Source: Actinomyces haliotis (lineage in GTDB: Bacteria > Actinomycetota > Actinomycetes > Actinomycetales > Actinomycetaceae). Taken from it: a DNA stretch of 64,000 bases. The translations under genes and the position numbers were made by a program. The DNA lies in NCBI RefSeq assembly GCF_015355765.1, contig NZ_JACWNA010000001.1, forward strand, positions 248,001 to 312,000, written 5' to 3'. Below the pieces are notes generated by a model that saw only the letters and a program-made list of their open reading frames with translations, did not search any database and was not told the DNA's origin. Numbering within the stretch: position 1 is the stretch's first letter; each line of letters begins with the position of its first letter. This document shows, piece after piece, positions 1 to 8,774 of this stretch.

Positions 1-414
1 GCCGGCGGCGACCGTCGCCCAGGCGCCGACGGTGACGGGCGCGACGCAGACCGAGCGGGCGCCGATCGCGGCCCCCTCCTCGATGGTGACCCCGACGGGC
101 TCCCAGTCCGAGGCGGACTTGAGGGAGCCGTCCGGGTTGACGGCGCGGGGGAAGTGGTCGTTGGTGAGGGTGACGGCGGGGCCGATGAAGACGCCGTCGG
201 CGAGGCGGGCTGGCTCGTAGACGAGCGCGTAGTTCTGCACCTTGCAGCTGCGTCCCATGACGACGCCCTCGCCGATGTAGGCGCCGCGCCCGACGATGCA
301 GCCCTCCCCGAGCTCGGCGTGCTCGCGGACCTGCGCGAGGTGCCAGACGCTCGAGCCGTCGCCGATGACGGCCTCCTCGGAGACGTCGGCGGACGGTGCG
401 ATGCGCGTGGACAT
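1..414 (-). CDS. sugar N-acetyltransferase, left-handed beta-helix type (3' part cut by window edge)
   Basis: The first 138 codons are visible and the reading frame stays open to the window edge. The protein carries repeated hexapeptide turns (for example VIGDGSSVWH and CIVGRGAYIGEG), which form a left-handed beta-helix. It also has an NDHFPRA segment, typical of the WlbB/WbpD family that acetylates a 3-amino group on a UDP-activated amino sugar for surface glycans. The ATG at 414 is preceded by AGGAG five bases upstream. It is divergent from a glycosyltransferase, which fits envelope polysaccharide synthesis. The exact sugar substrate cannot be read from this fragment. Confidence 0.75.
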   Translation of the reverse strand, partial: MSTRIAPSADVSEEAVIGDGSSVWHLAQVREHAELGEGCIVGRGAYIGEGVVMGRSCKVQNYALVYEPARLADGVFIGPAVTLTNDHFPRAVNPDGSLKSASDWEPVGVTIEEGAAIGARSVCVAPVTVGAWATVAAG

Positions 415-551
415 GGGACTCCTGGTGTGCTGACGGCGTCGGCTCACCCGCGCCGGCGCGGAAGGAACGTGCGCTCCGGCACGGACGGGCGCCCACAGTC
501 TAAGCCGCGGCCGTGCGAGAATGCCGTCCACCCGAGGGAACGGCAGGACGG
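415..551. promoter_or_regulatory. divergent intergenic region, acetyltransferase / glycosyltransferase
   Basis: This 137-base gap should hold promoters for both outward genes. On the plus strand GAGAAT at 516-521 could be a -10 element for the glycosyltransferase, giving a short leader before its ATG at 552. No clear operator is visible. Confidence 0.35.
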
Positions 552-1262
552 ATGACGGTGAGAGACGCGGCGGAGGCCGGCGCGCTGGGCGCGCCGATCG
601 AGGACGCCTGGCTCGTCGTCCCGCTGTACAACGAGGCCACGGTCGTCCGCGGTGTCATCGAGCGGGCGCGCGAGGTCTTCCCCCACGTCGTCGCCGTCGA
701 CGACGGGTCCAGTGACGCCTCGGCGCGCGAGGCCCGAGCCGCGGGCGCCGTCGTGGTGCGCCACCCCATCAACCTCGGCCAGGGCGCCGCCCTCCAGACC
801 GGCTTCAGCTACCTCGTCGAGCGGACGAGCGCCCGGTACGCCATCACCTTCGACGCGGACGGCCAGCACTCCGTCGCCGACGCCGCCGCCATGGTGGCCC
901 GTGCCCGCGAGGAGGACCTCGCCGTCGTCCTCGGCTCGCGCTTCCTCGACGGATCGACACAGGTCGGCTGGCTCAAGCGCCTCATCCTGCGCACCGCCGC
1001 CGTGGTGAGCTCGCGCTCCTCGGGCATGCACCTCACGGACGCCCACAACGGGCTAAGGCTCATCCGCCGGGACGCGCTCGAGCAGCTCGACCTCCACCAG
1101 AACCGCATGGCGCACGCCAGCGAGATCGTTCGGCAGCTCGGCGGGACCGGTCTGCCGTGGGCCGAGCACCCGGTCCACATCGCCTACACGGACTACTCGA
1201 GGTCGAAGGGGCAGTCCCTGTGGAACTCCGTGAACATCCTCGTCGACCTGCTCTTCTCATGA
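552..1262 (+). CDS. family 2 glycosyltransferase (polyprenyl-phosphate sugar transferase-like)
   Basis: This 236-residue protein shows the GT2 pattern: VVPLYNEA near the N-terminus, a VDDGSSD nucleotide-binding motif near residue 40, DADGQH for the metal-binding step, and GSRF further on. It resembles the single-domain transferases that load a sugar onto polyprenyl phosphate at the cytoplasmic membrane face. The ATG at 552 is chosen because a purine-rich GGAACGGCAGGA run lies just before it; an in-frame GTG at 513 is possible. The next gene encodes a DUF2304 membrane protein, a common partner of such transferases. The sugar and acceptor are unknown. Confidence 0.8.
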   Translation: MTVRDAAEAGALGAPIEDAWLVVPLYNEATVVRGVIERAREVFPHVVAVDDGSSDASAREARAAGAVVVRHPINLGQGAALQTGFSYLVERTSARYAITFDADGQHSVADAAAMVARAREEDLAVVLGSRFLDGSTQVGWLKRLILRTAAVVSSRSSGMHLTDAHNGLRLIRRDALEQLDLHQNRMAHASEIVRQLGGTGLPWAEHPVHIAYTDYSRSKGQSLWNSVNILVDLLFS

Positions 1263-1305
1263 CCGCCGTCGTCGCCCACCACCGGACCGTCCAGGGAGGA
1301 CACGC

Positions 1306-1725
1306 ATGAGGACCCAGCTCGTCATCCAGGTCGTCCTCATCGTCGCCGTCGCGGCGATGGGGTGGATGATGCTCCGCTCCCCCGGCGGCGCGCGCCACCT
1401 CGCCGCACGGCGGCTGGTGACCCTGGCCTTCGTGCTCTTCGCCATTGTCGCGATCATCACGCCGTCGCTCGTGACCGGGCTGGCGCACCTCATGGGCGTC
1501 GGGCGCGGGGCGGACCTGCTCCTCTATGCCCTCGTCATCGCCTTCCTCGCCTCGTTGCTCTCATCGTTCCGCAGGAACGCGGCGATGGAGCGACGCCTGA
1601 CCCGCCTCGCGCGACGCGTCGCGCTCGACGACGCACCCAGCCCGGACGGGAGCGAACCCGTGGGCACCGGCGGGGCTGCGGGCGCCGGACCGGCGCAGGA
1701 GCCGCCCCAGCGCGAGACGCGCTGA
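1306..1725 (+). CDS. DUF2304 family small membrane protein
   Basis: The protein has 139 residues and three hydrophobic segments (about residues 4-22, 40-58 and 68-88), followed by a basic RRNAAMERRLTRLARR stretch and a Gly/Ala/Pro-rich tail. This is the layout of DUF2304 proteins, which often sit beside GT2 transferases and are thought to help anchor or regulate them; the biochemical role is not established. The ATG has a good ribosome binding site (GGAGGACACGC). It ends 5 bases from the stop of the convergent next gene, with no room for a terminator. Confidence 0.75.
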   Translation: MRTQLVIQVVLIVAVAAMGWMMLRSPGGARHLAARRLVTLAFVLFAIVAIITPSLVTGLAHLMGVGRGADLLLYALVIAFLASLLSSFRRNAAMERRLTRLARRVALDDAPSPDGSEPVGTGGAAGAGPAQEPPQRETR

Positions 1726-1730
1726 GACGC

Positions 1731-2630
1731 CTACCGGCGCGGCGTCGTCCTCACCGCGACCTCCTCGCGGGCACGCAGCCCGGCGGACAGCGCCCACCGC
1801 AACGGGGCCTGCCACGGCGCTGAGTAGGCACGGCTGAGGTAGCGACGTGCTGACGCGTGGTGGGCTCGCACCATCGCCTCTGGACGGGCGCGCCAGCTTG
1901 CGCCCTGGTCGTGAACGACGACAGCGTCCGCAACCTGGAGGTTCGTCCAGCCCGCCGCGCCCACCCGGGCACCGAGGTCGACGTCCTCGAAGAACATGAA
2001 GTACCCCTCGTCGAAGCCGCCGACGGCAGTCCACACCCGGGACGGTAGGAGGAGGCAGGCGCCCGAGAGCCAGCCGACCTCACGGAGCCCGCCCATCGCG
2101 CGGCCACGATAGGCAGCCGTGAACGGGTTGCCGGGCCACGCCCTCGCGAGGAGGGCGTGCCCCGTGCCGTTGACGAGCGACGGCAGGGCGCGGCCCGACG
2201 GGTAGACCGTCCCGTCAGGGTTGAGGATCCGCGGACCCAGGCAGCCGGCGTCGGGACGGGCGCCGGCGGCCGCGATGAGCGCGTCAAGGCTCCCCGGGCG
2301 CCAGACGATGTCCGGGTTCGCCACGACGAGCCAGTCCTCGGTCAGATCCTTCGCACCCAGGTTGGCGCCGGCACCGTAACCGCGGTTGGCACCGTCACCC
2401 ATGACGACGGCGCCGTGACGCGACGCGGCGGCGCCGACGACGTCGTGCTCGGATCCGTTGTCGACCACGACGGCGCTCACGGCGTGCCTCGTCGACGCCC
2501 CGTGAAGCGTGTCGAGGAAACGATCGAGCTCCTCGCCCGGGTTGAAGGCCACGGTGACCACGCGAACCGACGCTGCACCGGTTTGGGCGAACGGCGCGGG
2601 CGGCTGGTCCGGCATCCTCGTGGCACTCAC
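1731..2630 (-). CDS. family 2 glycosyltransferase, WbbL-like rhamnosyltransferase
   Basis: This 299-residue GT2 enzyme has VVVDNGSEHD at the nucleotide-binding site, VANPDIVW, and the segments LNPDGTVYPSGRALPS, WLSGACLLL and GFDEGYFMFFEDVDLG. These are hallmarks of the WbbL group, which adds rhamnose from dTDP-rhamnose to a lipid-linked acceptor in cell-wall polysaccharide assembly. The GTG at 2630 is chosen because TAGTCT (complement of 2637-2642) ends 6 bases before it, as expected for a leaderless transcript; an ATG lies five codons later. It is divergent from the LCP gene. The donor sugar is a family-based inference. Confidence 0.8.
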   Translation of the reverse strand: MSATRMPDQPPAPFAQTGAASVRVVTVAFNPGEELDRFLDTLHGASTRHAVSAVVVDNGSEHDVVGAAASRHGAVVMGDGANRGYGAGANLGAKDLTEDWLVVANPDIVWRPGSLDALIAAAGARPDAGCLGPRILNPDGTVYPSGRALPSLVNGTGHALLARAWPGNPFTAAYRGRAMGGLREVGWLSGACLLLPSRVWTAVGGFDEGYFMFFEDVDLGARVGAAGWTNLQVADAVVVHDQGASWRARPEAMVRAHHASARRYLSRAYSAPWQAPLRWALSAGLRAREEVAVRTTPRR

Positions 2631-2788
2631 GGGGCGAGACTAGCCGAGGCCGTCCGGCCTCCGAGGCGACGCCCTCGGAGCCTTGACCGGCCGATCGAGA
2701 CGAACCCCACGCGAGATGCCCCGAAGATCCTTCCTGAGGAGGACCCCGCCTTCCGGCAAGTCACAGGGGTCCTGCTTATTATCACTGG
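2631..2788. promoter_or_regulatory. divergent leaderless promoters, glycosyltransferase / LCP
   Basis: On the minus strand TAGTCT (2637-2642) lies 6 bases before GTG at 2630. On the plus strand TATTAT (2777-2782) lies 6 bases before GTG at 2789. No ribosome binding site precedes either start, so both mRNAs probably begin at the start codon. Confidence 0.65.
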
Positions 2789-4033
2789 GTGTACTCCACC
2801 GTCACGCCGCACGCGCGGCACTCAGCGCGAGACTCACGTCGACACCTCGGGCGCCGCGTAGGCATCACGGTCCTCGCCGTCGTTCTGTTCCTCGTCTCAG
2901 GTGCGTGCTTCGCCCTCTGGGACCTCCAGCACCAGGTCAATCGCGTCGACGTCTCGAGCATGCTCGGGACCGACCGACCGACGCACGCGTCCACGACCGA
3001 TTCCTACAAGGGACAGGCCGTCAACCTCCTCGTCCTCGGGTCGGACTCCAGGCAGGGCGACAACGACGTCGACGGCTCCGCCGCGACGGAGACGGTGGCC
3101 CGGTCCGACACGGCCATGATCATGCACGTCTCCGCCGACCGGAAGCGCATCGACGTCGTCTCGATCCCGCGCGACACACTCGTCAAGGTCCCGGACTGCA
3201 AGAGCTCGGACGGCTCGACCGTCTCCGGCTCGGACTCGGAGATGTTCAACCAGGCCTTTGCGAACGGCGCCGGGACGGGCAACGACGAGAACGCCATCGC
3301 ATCCGGCGCGGCGTGCACGATCAAGACCGTCGAGAAGCTGACCGGCGTCTACATCGACGAGTACGTGGTCGTCGACTTCGACGGGCTCTCCAACATGATC
3401 GACTCGCTCGGCGGCGTCAAGGTCTACGTGTCCGAGGACATCGACGACACCGACTACACCGGGCTCGTGCTCAAGAAGGGCTGCTACACCATGGACGGAG
3501 CCACGGCCCTCAAGTACGCCCGCGTGCGCCACGGCGTCGGGGACGGCTCGGACATCCAGCGGATCGCGCGCCAGCAGAACCTCATGAGCGCGATGCTCCG
3601 GACCGCCAAGGAGAAGAGCCTCCTCACCAATGCCGACGACCTCTACTCCTTCGCGAAGTCCGCCCTCGCCTCGCTCACGACGTCGCCGGGCATCGGCTCG
3701 CTGTCGACGCTGGCGGGCCTGGCGCAGTCCATCCAGGACCTCGGGATGAACAACGTCAATTTCGTGACGATGCCCAACGAGGCCCCAGCTTGGAACCCGA
3801 ACCGCGTCGTGCCCACTGACGAGGCGGACCAGGTCTGGGCGGCCCTCAAGGCGGACAAGCCCGTGCCGGACCAGACGGTCTCCGTCGCCGCGGACGGGAG
3901 CACCCCGAGCGCCCACGCGACGGAGAGCGCGTCCGCGGAGGCCACGACGCAGAAGGCGGAGGCCACGACGACAGCCTCTGCCAAGGCGAGCAGCAAGGGG
4001 ACGGCGGAGGACCCCGCGGCCCAGTGCCACTGA
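2789..4033 (+). CDS. LCP (LytR-CpsA-Psr) family cell-wall glycopolymer ligase
   Basis: The protein has 414 residues: a short basic cytoplasmic N-terminus, one membrane helix (about residues 26-48), an extracellular LCP domain, and a low-complexity Ala/Thr/Lys-rich C-terminal tail. LCP signatures are NLLVLGSDSR, ARSDTAMIMHV, VVSIPRDT and ALKYARVRH. LCP enzymes transfer lipid-linked glycopolymers to peptidoglycan or, in Actinomyces, to surface proteins. The GTG start is supported by TATTAT six bases upstream. A second LCP gene follows 52 bases downstream on the same strand, and glycosyltransferases lie upstream, so the pair probably attaches a surface glycan. The acceptor is not determined. Confidence 0.85.
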   Translation: MYSTVTPHARHSARDSRRHLGRRVGITVLAVVLFLVSGACFALWDLQHQVNRVDVSSMLGTDRPTHASTTDSYKGQAVNLLVLGSDSRQGDNDVDGSAATETVARSDTAMIMHVSADRKRIDVVSIPRDTLVKVPDCKSSDGSTVSGSDSEMFNQAFANGAGTGNDENAIASGAACTIKTVEKLTGVYIDEYVVVDFDGLSNMIDSLGGVKVYVSEDIDDTDYTGLVLKKGCYTMDGATALKYARVRHGVGDGSDIQRIARQQNLMSAMLRTAKEKSLLTNADDLYSFAKSALASLTTSPGIGSLSTLAGLAQSIQDLGMNNVNFVTMPNEAPAWNPNRVVPTDEADQVWAALKADKPVPDQTVSVAADGSTPSAHATESASAEATTQKAEATTTASAKASSKGTAEDPAAQCH

Positions 4034-4085
4034 TCCCCTCCCACGCACGTACCCGCACCACCGATCTGATCGAGGCGCACCTCCA

Positions 4086-5543
4086 GTGACTTCATCCTCC
4101 GACGGGCTTCCCCCCTCCTTCCGGCCGGGTGCCGGCTCGGGACCCCGCGGCCACCGCAGGCGTCCGGTGCCCCCCGCGCGCCGACCGCGCGGCGGCAGCG
4201 AGCCCGAGCGGACCCCCGCGGAGGACGGCTCCGAGGCCGCGACGCCCGCGGACGACGCACGTCGCGCGGAGGCCGCGCGCTCCCGACGAGGCTCCGCGCC
4301 GCCGGCAAGCCGCAACCGCGCAGCGCGCGGTCCGGCGCAGGGTCAGCGGCAGGGCGGAGCCTGTGCCTCCAGCCACGCCCGCCCTGGTTCGTCCGCGGTG
4401 CCCATCGGGAGGTCGGATTCTGCGCCCGCGCGGACGCGCGCGGTGCCGAGCACCTCGTCGCGGCGCGGTCCCGCACGTCCCGCAGCGACCACCAACGAGC
4501 CGGGCTCGGTCGGCGCGGCCCCCGCACGCGCCCGGTCAGGGGCGCAGGCCCCTGGACGCGATCAGCCCTCGCGGTCCGACGGGCCGGCACGCCGGCGCAG
4601 GAAGCACCCCGTGCTCCGCACCATTGCGCTCGTCCTCGTCCTCTTCCTCGCCCTCGTCGGGCTGAGGATCGCCTGGATCTGGCACCGCGTCGACTCCGGG
4701 ATCACGAGGGCGGCCGCGCTCAGCTCGACGGGCACCTCGGACGGAGAGACCTGGCTCATCGTAGGATCCGACTCCCGTGCCGACGGAGCCGTCCAGGACG
4801 CCACGGAGGGCGCGCGCTCCGACTCGCTCATGGTCCTCAACCGGGCGCCCAACGGCGAGGCGACGCTCATCTCACTGCCTCGGGACACCTACGTCGACAT
4901 CCCGGGCTACGGCGGCAACAAGATCAACGCCGCCTACTCCTTCGGAGGCGAGTCCCTGCTCGTCTCAACGGTGAACAACCTGACGAGCCTCACCGTCGAC
5001 CACTACATCCAGGTCGGCATGGGCGGGGTCGAGGAGATGGTGGACGCAGTCGGCGGCGTCAACGTCTGCCTCGACTACGACGTCAATGACAAGGACTCGG
5101 GCCTCGTGTGGGACACCTCGCAGGGCACCTGTCAGGACGTCGACGGCGAGAAGGCGCTCCAGTACTCCCGGATGCGCAAGTCGGACCCGACGGGCGACAT
5201 CGGGCGGGCCAAGCGTCAGCGAGCCGTGATCTCCGCCGTCGTGGCCAAGGCCGCGACGCCGTCGACCCTCGTCAACTTCTCGCGGCAGGACGCGATCATC
5301 GACGCCGGCACCGGCGCTCTGACCGCTGACAAGGGCACGACCACGGGCGACCTCCTCCAGATGATGGCGGCCTTCCACAAGGCCTCGAGCAACGGGCTCA
5401 CGGGCGCCCCTCCGATCTCCTCGCTCGACTACGAGCCCGGCAGCATCGGCTCAGCGGTCCTCCTCCAGGACACGACGGCCCCCGACTTCTTCGCCAAGGT
5501 GAAGAACGGCTCGCTCACCACGAGCGACTTCAACCAGGGCTGA
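4086..5543 (+). CDS. LCP family protein with long disordered N-terminal region
   Basis: The protein has 485 residues. The first 175 or so are Arg/Pro/Ala/Ser-rich and look disordered and cytoplasmic. A membrane helix (about residues 182-202, LRTIALVLVLFLALVGL) follows, then an extracellular LCP domain with WLIVGSDSR, RSDSLMVLN, LISLPRDTYVDIPG and ALQYSRMR. It should transfer lipid-linked polymers to the wall like its upstream neighbour. The GTG at 4086 is the first start in frame, with GAGG about 10 bases upstream; the true start may lie further in because the N-terminus is poorly constrained. A strong hairpin follows the stop. Confidence 0.8.
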   Translation: MTSSSDGLPPSFRPGAGSGPRGHRRRPVPPARRPRGGSEPERTPAEDGSEAATPADDARRAEAARSRRGSAPPASRNRAARGPAQGQRQGGACASSHARPGSSAVPIGRSDSAPARTRAVPSTSSRRGPARPAATTNEPGSVGAAPARARSGAQAPGRDQPSRSDGPARRRRKHPVLRTIALVLVLFLALVGLRIAWIWHRVDSGITRAAALSSTGTSDGETWLIVGSDSRADGAVQDATEGARSDSLMVLNRAPNGEATLISLPRDTYVDIPGYGGNKINAAYSFGGESLLVSTVNNLTSLTVDHYIQVGMGGVEEMVDAVGGVNVCLDYDVNDKDSGLVWDTSQGTCQDVDGEKALQYSRMRKSDPTGDIGRAKRQRAVISAVVAKAATPSTLVNFSRQDAIIDAGTGALTADKGTTTGDLLQMMAAFHKASSNGLTGAPPISSLDYEPGSIGSAVLLQDTTAPDFFAKVKNGSLTTSDFNQG

Positions 5544-5555
5544 GTCAGCCACCCG

Positions 5556-5609
5556 ATCACGGCCGGAGGGCCTGTCTCCCCTCGGGGAGACAGGCCCTCC
5601 GGCCGTGAT
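5556..5609. terminator. bidirectional hairpin terminator between LCP gene and galE
   Basis: A perfect 25-base-pair stem (5556-5580 with 5585-5609) closes a four-base loop. It sits between the convergent stops of the LCP gene (5543) and galE (5626). There is no clear T-run on either side. Confidence 0.8.
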
Positions 5610-5625
5610 GGCGTGCCGCGTCGGC

Positions 5626-6615
5626 TCAGGCGAAGTGCGGACGGTTCGGGTCCGCCTGCCAGGCGGTGAAGGAGGAGCTGACGATGTCGTCGAGGTCGTG
5701 CTCGGGGGTCCAGCCGAGGACGCGTCCGATGCGCGAGGCGTCGCCGATGAGCTGCGGCGGGTCGCCGGCGCGGCGGTCGAGCTCCTCCGGCTCGCGGTCG
5801 AGCCCCGTCGAGGCGATCACCTTCGAGACGACCTCGCGGACGCTCGAGCCCTTCCCGGTGCCGACGTTGAAGACGTGGTCGGTCATCTCCTGGCCGCCCG
5901 CGAGGTAGTCGAGGGCGGCGATGTGGGCCGCGGCGAGGTCCTTGACGTGGATGTAGTCGCGGACGCAGGTGCCGTCCGGCGTCGGGTAGTCGGTGCCGAA
6001 GATCTTCGGGGTCTCGCCGTTGGCGAGTCGCTCGAGGACCATGGGGATGAGGTTGAGGGTCGCCATGTCACCCAGGTCGTCCCAGCCGGCGCCGGCGACG
6101 TTGAAGTAGCGCAGCCCGGCCCAGCGAAGACCCCAGGCCCGCTCGGCGTCGGCCATCATCCACTCGCCGATGAGCTTCGTCTCGCCGTAGGGGTTGATGG
6201 GCCGGCAGTCGATGTCCTCGGGCACGACCTCGACCGGCGGCATGCCGTAGACGGCGGCGGAGGACGAGAAGATCATCTGCTCGACGCGCGCCTGGTCCAT
6301 CGCGAGGAGCATGTTGGCCAGTCCCCCGACGTTCTGCTGGTAGTACCAGGCGGGACGGGCCACGGACTCGCCGACCTGCTTGCGCGCGGCGAAGTGGATG
6401 ACCGCGGTGACCCCACGGCGCTCCATGAGATCCGTGAGGGTCTCGACCGCGCTGCCGGAGGCGACGTCGAGCTCGACGAGCGTCGCGCCCTCGACGCGCT
6501 CGGGCGTCCCGTAGGAGAGGTCGTCGACGACGATGACCTCCTCCCCACGCTCGAGGAGGAGACGGACCACGTGGGCCCCGATGTAACCGGCGCCGCCGGC
6601 GACCAAGATGCTCAT
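5626..6615 (-). CDS. galE: UDP-glucose 4-epimerase
   Basis: GalE interconverts UDP-glucose and UDP-galactose using bound NAD in the cytoplasm, supplying galactose for the Leloir pathway and for surface glycans. The 329-residue protein starts MSILVAGGAGYIGAH, the Rossmann NAD motif of short-chain dehydrogenases. It has the SSAAVYG serine segment, the YGETK catalytic Tyr/Lys motif, LRYFNVAGA, and RDYIHVKDLA near residue 230. Length and motifs match the bacterial family. ATG at 6615 is preceded 6 bases upstream by TATGCT (complement of 6622-6627), so the transcript is probably leaderless. It lies downstream of purE with its own promoter. Confidence 0.93.
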   Translation of the reverse strand: MSILVAGGAGYIGAHVVRLLLERGEEVIVVDDLSYGTPERVEGATLVELDVASGSAVETLTDLMERRGVTAVIHFAARKQVGESVARPAWYYQQNVGGLANMLLAMDQARVEQMIFSSSAAVYGMPPVEVVPEDIDCRPINPYGETKLIGEWMMADAERAWGLRWAGLRYFNVAGAGWDDLGDMATLNLIPMVLERLANGETPKIFGTDYPTPDGTCVRDYIHVKDLAAAHIAALDYLAGGQEMTDHVFNVGTGKGSSVREVVSKVIASTGLDREPEELDRRAGDPPQLIGDASRIGRVLGWTPEHDLDDIVSSSFTAWQADPNRPHFA

Positions 6616-6681
6616 GCCGCCAGCATATCGACGGGGTCTGTACGTGTCCTGTGTACGGATAGGGACGGGCAGTGGCCCGTC
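6616..6681 (-). promoter_or_regulatory. galE leaderless promoter and upstream hairpin
   Basis: TATGCT (complement of 6622-6627) is a -10 element 6 bases from the galE ATG. Further upstream, 6664-6670 pairs with 6675-6681 in a 7-base-pair hairpin that may end purE transcription. Confidence 0.5.
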
Positions 6682-6751
6682 ACGGTCGAGTGCGGCCTGA
6701 CCACGGGGGCCCTCGCCGAGGGCGGCCCGGCTGAGCACGGCAGCTCGCGGC

Positions 6752-7276
6752 TCAGCCCTGGGAGCGGCGCTCGCGCAGGCGGGCGCCCTTCTCGTGCGCG
6801 ACGCGGGACAGGTCCGCCTGGAAGTCGCGCATGGCGGCGCGGATGCGCTCCGCCTCAGCACCCTCGCCCGCCCCGAGGATCCGCGCGGCGAGGAGCCCGG
6901 CGTTGCGGGCACCACCGATGGAGACGGTCGCGACCGGGACCCCCGCGGGCATCTGGACGATGGAGAGCAGCGAATCCATGCCGTCGAGGTACTTCAGCGG
7001 CACGGGGACCCCGACGACGGGCAGCTCGGTGACGGCGGCGAGCATGCCGGGCAGGTGGGCCGCTCCCCCGGCGCCGGCGATGATGACGCGCAGCCCGCGG
7101 CCGGCTGCCTCGCGCCCGTACTCGATCATCTCGGTGGGCATGCGGTGGGCGGAGACGACGTCGGCCTCGTAGGCGATGCCGAGCTCGTCGAGGGCGTCGG
7201 CGGCGGCCTCCATCGTGGGCCAGTCGGAGTCTGACCCCATGACGATGCCGACGACGGGCTGCTGGTTCTCACTCAT
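6752..7276 (-). CDS. purE: N5-carboxyaminoimidazole ribonucleotide mutase
   Basis: PurE moves the carboxylate of N5-CAIR to carbon 4 to give CAIR in de novo purine synthesis, acting on the product of PurK. The 174-residue protein has the class I signature: GSDSDWPTM near the N-terminus, VVSAHRMP for the catalytic histidine, and [16 protein letters not shown]. The C-terminal part is slightly longer than in E. coli (169 residues). The ATG at 7276 has GGAAGG about 9 bases upstream. It lies 75 bases downstream of purK on the same strand, so the two are probably cotranscribed. Confidence 0.95.
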   Translation of the reverse strand: MSENQQPVVGIVMGSDSDWPTMEAAADALDELGIAYEADVVSAHRMPTEMIEYGREAAGRGLRVIIAGAGGAAHLPGMLAAVTELPVVGVPVPLKYLDGMDSLLSIVQMPAGVPVATVSIGGARNAGLLAARILGAGEGAEAERIRAAMRDFQADLSRVAHEKGARLRERRSQG

Positions 7277-7351
7277 GCGGGTGTCCTTCCGGGACGCTGG
7301 TGGGCCGCGGTCAGGCTGGTCCCGACCGGGCTCGATGAGGGTGCGGGTGGC

Positions 7352-8740
7352 TCAGGCGTCGCCGCGCAGGATCGCGACGACGGCGCGGGCGCGCTCGCGC
7401 ACGGCCGCGACCTCCGTGGGCTCGGCGCTGGCCCCGGTGAGGTTGACGTGGCCCAGCTTGCGGCCGGTGCGCCACCCCTTGCCGTACAGGTGGATCCGGG
7501 CCTCGGGCTCGAGCGCCATGGCGCGGGCCAGCGCCTCGGCGCCGGGCTCCTGCTCGCCGCCGAGGAGGTTGACCATGACGGTCGCCGGCGCCGTCGGTGC
7601 GGTGGAGCCGAGCGGGAGGTCGAGGACGGCGCGCAGGTGCTGGGCGAACTGGCTCGTGACGGCTCCGTCCTGCGTCCAGTGGCCGGAGTTGTGGGGGCGC
7701 ATCGCCAGCTCGTTGACGTAGACGCGGGTCGGCTCGCCCGGGGTCTCGACGGCGAAGAGCTCGACGGCGAGCACGCCGGTGACGCCGAAGCGCTCGGCGA
7801 CGGTGCGGCCGATGCGCTCGGCCTCCGCGGCCGCCGCGGCGTCGAGGCCCGGCGCGGGGGCGAGGACCTCGGAGCAGATCCCGTCGGCCTGGACGGTCTC
7901 GACGACGGGCCAGACGGCGACCTCGCCGCGGGGGCTGCGGGCCAGGAGGACGGCGAGCTCGCGGGTGAAGGGGACGGCCTGCTCGATGAGGAGGCTCGTG
8001 ACGGCGCTGCCGCCGAGGCTGCCGCCGCCGCCCGCTCCGGCGCCATCGGCGTGTCCGGCCGCTGCTGCGGCGGTGGAGGCGATCCAGCCGGCGGCCTCGC
8101 CGTCGTCGAGCTCGGTAGCGGAGCGGACGAGGAGGACGCCGTGCCCGTCGTAGCCGCCGCGGGGGGTCTTGAGGACGAGCGGCCAGCCGTGCTCCTCGCC
8201 GAAGGTCAGCACCGCACCGCGCATCTCCGACTCGCTGCCCGCCGCCTCGGCCCAGGCGGGCTGAGGAAGCCCGGCCTCGCTCATGGCGCGGCGCATGGCA
8301 AGCTTGTCCCGGGCCAGCAGGAGCGCCTGGGCGCTCGGCTGCACGGAGACGCCCTCCTCGGCGAGCGCGAGGAGGAGCTCGTGGTCCTGGTGCTCGTGCT
8401 CGAAGGTGAGGGCGTCGGCAGGTCCGACCGCCTGGAGCCTCGGCGCGTCCTCGCCCTCGGTCACGGAGGCGCCCGAGACGAGGGCGCGGACGGCGGCCTC
8501 GTCGTCGGCGGCGCCGACGGGGGCGTCGACGGTGACCTGGGCGGTCGACCCGTCGGGAGCCTCGACGAGCGCGCGCAGGTGGATGCCGAGGCGCGCGGCC
8601 TCCTCCTGCATCATCCGGGCCAGCTGGCCTCCCCCGATGACGGCGACGACGGGAAGGTCGCCGTGGAGGGTGCCCTCTCGACCGGCGGGACGGCTCGTGG
8701 TGGACGGGGTGCTCGACTCGCTGCTGCTGGCTGCGCTCAC
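7352..8740 (-). CDS. purK: 5-(carboxyamino)imidazole ribonucleotide synthase
   Basis: PurK is the ATP-grasp ligase that carboxylates AIR with bicarbonate to N5-CAIR, just before PurE. The 462-residue protein has VIGGGQLARMM near residue 33, PLVLKTPRGGYDGHGV in the ATP-grasp fold, VLAVELF, and NELAMRPHNSGHWT near the active site. It is longer than the E. coli enzyme (355 residues) because of a Ser-rich N-terminal tail, an Ala/Gly-rich insertion (around residues 228-246, AAAAGHADGAGAGGGG) and a C-terminal extension. GTG at 8740 is preceded by TAGCCT 6 bases upstream, indicating a leaderless start. Confidence 0.93.
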   Translation of the reverse strand: MSAASSSESSTPSTTSRPAGREGTLHGDLPVVAVIGGGQLARMMQEEAARLGIHLRALVEAPDGSTAQVTVDAPVGAADDEAAVRALVSGASVTEGEDAPRLQAVGPADALTFEHEHQDHELLLALAEEGVSVQPSAQALLLARDKLAMRRAMSEAGLPQPAWAEAAGSESEMRGAVLTFGEEHGWPLVLKTPRGGYDGHGVLLVRSATELDDGEAAGWIASTAAAAAGHADGAGAGGGGSLGGSAVTSLLIEQAVPFTRELAVLLARSPRGEVAVWPVVETVQADGICSEVLAPAPGLDAAAAAEAERIGRTVAERFGVTGVLAVELFAVETPGEPTRVYVNELAMRPHNSGHWTQDGAVTSQFAQHLRAVLDLPLGSTAPTAPATVMVNLLGGEQEPGAEALARAMALEPEARIHLYGKGWRTGRKLGHVNLTGASAEPTEVAAVRERARAVVAILRGDA

Positions 8741-8774
8741 CCCGCCAGGCTACCCGTGCTCGTACCCTGCTCCC
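8741..8774. promoter_or_regulatory. 34-base divergent leaderless promoter pair, purK / mannosyltransferase
   Basis: Only 34 bases separate the two start codons. TAGCCT (complement of 8747-8752) serves purK and TACCCT (8763-8768) serves the rightward gene, each 6 bases from its GTG. Each -35 region must fall inside or next to the other gene, so the promoters overlap and may compete. Confidence 0.65.
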
